Of a stretch of DNA of 64,000 nucleotides, positions 63,397-64,000 are shown one piece after another. The notes below the pieces were generated by a model that saw only the letters and a list, made by a program, of their open reading frames with translations, did not search any database and had not been told where the DNA came from. The translations under genes were made by a program, and so were the position numbers. The DNA comes from Deinococcus sp. Marseille-Q6407 (GTDB lineage Bacteria > Deinococcota > Deinococci > Deinococcales > Deinococcaceae). The stretch is from NCBI RefSeq assembly GCF_946848805.1, contig NZ_CAMPFU010000002.1, positions 332,501 to 396,500 on the forward strand, written 5' to 3'. Positions within the stretch are counted from its first letter, which is position 1. Each line of letters opens with the position of its first letter.

Positions 63397-64000
63397 TCAG
63401 TCCAGCGTTACCGGGCCTTCCGGTGTCCCAAAGGTGGCCTGCAGGCCCGGCTGGGGCGCTGGCTGCACCGTGATGACTGCGCCGTGCTCGGTCCCGGCCC
63501 AGGGGTGCAGGCGCTCGGGGCGTGGGCCGCACAGTTCCAGCCTTTCCAGGCAGACGCCGCTGTCTGGCAGAGTCTGCGCCGGCGAAGGGGTGTCCCAGGC
63601 AATCAGGCTGGGTTCGGGACCACCGCCGGGCAGCGAGCCGTCCGGCGGCACCGTCAGCTGCCAGCGGCTCTGGCCCCGGGTCAGTGGTATGGCCGCGGGA
63701 TGCCCGGCCAGCGAGGGCACGGCGGCCACCCAGTGAATCAGGCGTGGCCGCCCGGCAATGCGCGCCTGCATGGCCGGAGTATCCAGCTCGAACCAGCGCG
63801 GCGTGGTCGGTGCCGGGGCAGCCGGGTCGGCGGCGATCACTTCCAGGTAGCAGCGGCTGTTGCCGGCAAGGCTGAGGCCCAGCAGCCGGTTGTGGGTGCC
63901 GAAGCGGGGGTGTTGCCCGCCCGGCTGCAGCGGCACGCCCAGCTGCGCTTCCAGCCAGGCTTGGCCCGAGGCCAGGTCGGCCGCGGCGAATACCAGATGG
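63397..64000 (-). CDS. VOC/glyoxalase-like protein (partial, N-terminus outside the window)
   Basis: About 200 residues seen; the frame stays open to the window edge ([20 protein letters not shown]). Features of the Glyoxalase_3-like VOC family: the first beta-alpha unit, [16 protein letters not shown] with a potential metal His, then [10 protein letters not shown] with a Glu. The later part ([16 protein letters not shown]) would be the second half of the fold. The substrate is unknown. It converges on the rhomboid gene with 9 nt between the stops. Confidence 0.75.
   Translation of the reverse strand, partial: HLVFAAADLASGQAWLEAQLGVPLQPGGQHPRFGTHNRLLGLSLAGNSRCYLEVIAADPAAPAPTTPRWFELDTPAMQARIAGRPRLIHWVAAVPSLAGHPAAIPLTRGQSRWQLTVPPDGSLPGGGPEPSLIAWDTPSPAQTLPDSGVCLERLELCGPRPERLHPWAGTEHGAVITVQPAPQPGLQATFGTPEGPVTLD

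Overview
The window is a stretch of chromosome from a high-GC bacterium of the Deinococcus lineage. The genus call rests on several things. UvrD, the SLH-domain outer-membrane protein, LigA and the folate-dependent TrmFO are Deinococcus-like. Many genes have a -10 hexamer of the form TANNNT only 5-7 nt before the start codon, as expected for leaderless mRNAs, which are abundant in Deinococcus. A short repeat with terminal inverted repeats, of the SRS kind known from this genus, lies at 170-343. No rRNA, tRNA, CRISPR array or prophage was seen. Most of the window is housekeeping.

Layout. 1-153: end of a partial gene with a CxxC motif. 170-343: short repeat whose right end supplies the -10 of hrpB. 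352-6860: hrpB helicase, a decayed trans-aconitate methyltransferase gene, an EamA/RhtA exporter, signal peptidase I, a DUF503 protein with a small HMA-like protein, and a GNAT-like protein. 7122-15393: acyl-CoA ligase, bifunctional PBP1A with dephospho-CoA kinase, glutamine synthetase III, and an AAC(3)-type acetyltransferase. 15500-20807: FprA-type ferredoxin reductase, an SDR, a secreted protein, mazG, a Nudix CoA-pyrophosphatase-like protein and an M29 aminopeptidase. 20862-30358: a SWIM-SNF2 ATPase overlapping prfC, an ACT protein, an SDR and glgP. 30443-33631: a soluble histidine kinase, an unknown protein whose N-terminal codons contain a run of 16 C, and a Nudix/gamma-carbonic-anhydrase fusion behind a perfect operator-like palindrome. 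33835-39589: cold shock protein, trmFO, a histidine kinase/LuxR regulator pair, an AIM24 protein and trxB.

39671-40999 is an IS4-type insertion sequence next to a truncated end of a second, diverged copy. It separates trxB from ruvA. 41094-45929: ruvA, an LtrA protein, ligA and a TPR membrane protein. 46114-49475 (minus): rpmG-secE-nusG followed by rplK-rplA-rplJ-rplL, each block with its own sigma-A-type promoter. 49748-54316: uvrD, rapZ and a membrane-anchored YvcK. 54375-55604: SLH-domain beta-barrel protein. 55911-62358 (minus): a tightly overlapping cytochrome c maturation operon ccmC-D-E-F-G-H, then a CcmI/cytochrome c fusion and a Rieske protein. 62749-64000: rhomboid protease and the end of a VOC protein.

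Functional links: the ccm operon assembles heme c and carries two redox proteins of its own. The ribosomal block couples transcription elongation (NusG), protein export (SecE) and 50S proteins. ruvA, ligA and uvrD serve DNA repair. The most unusual item is the poly-C tract at 32468-32483, which would act as a frameshift switch for the unknown gene upstream of the soluble histidine kinase.
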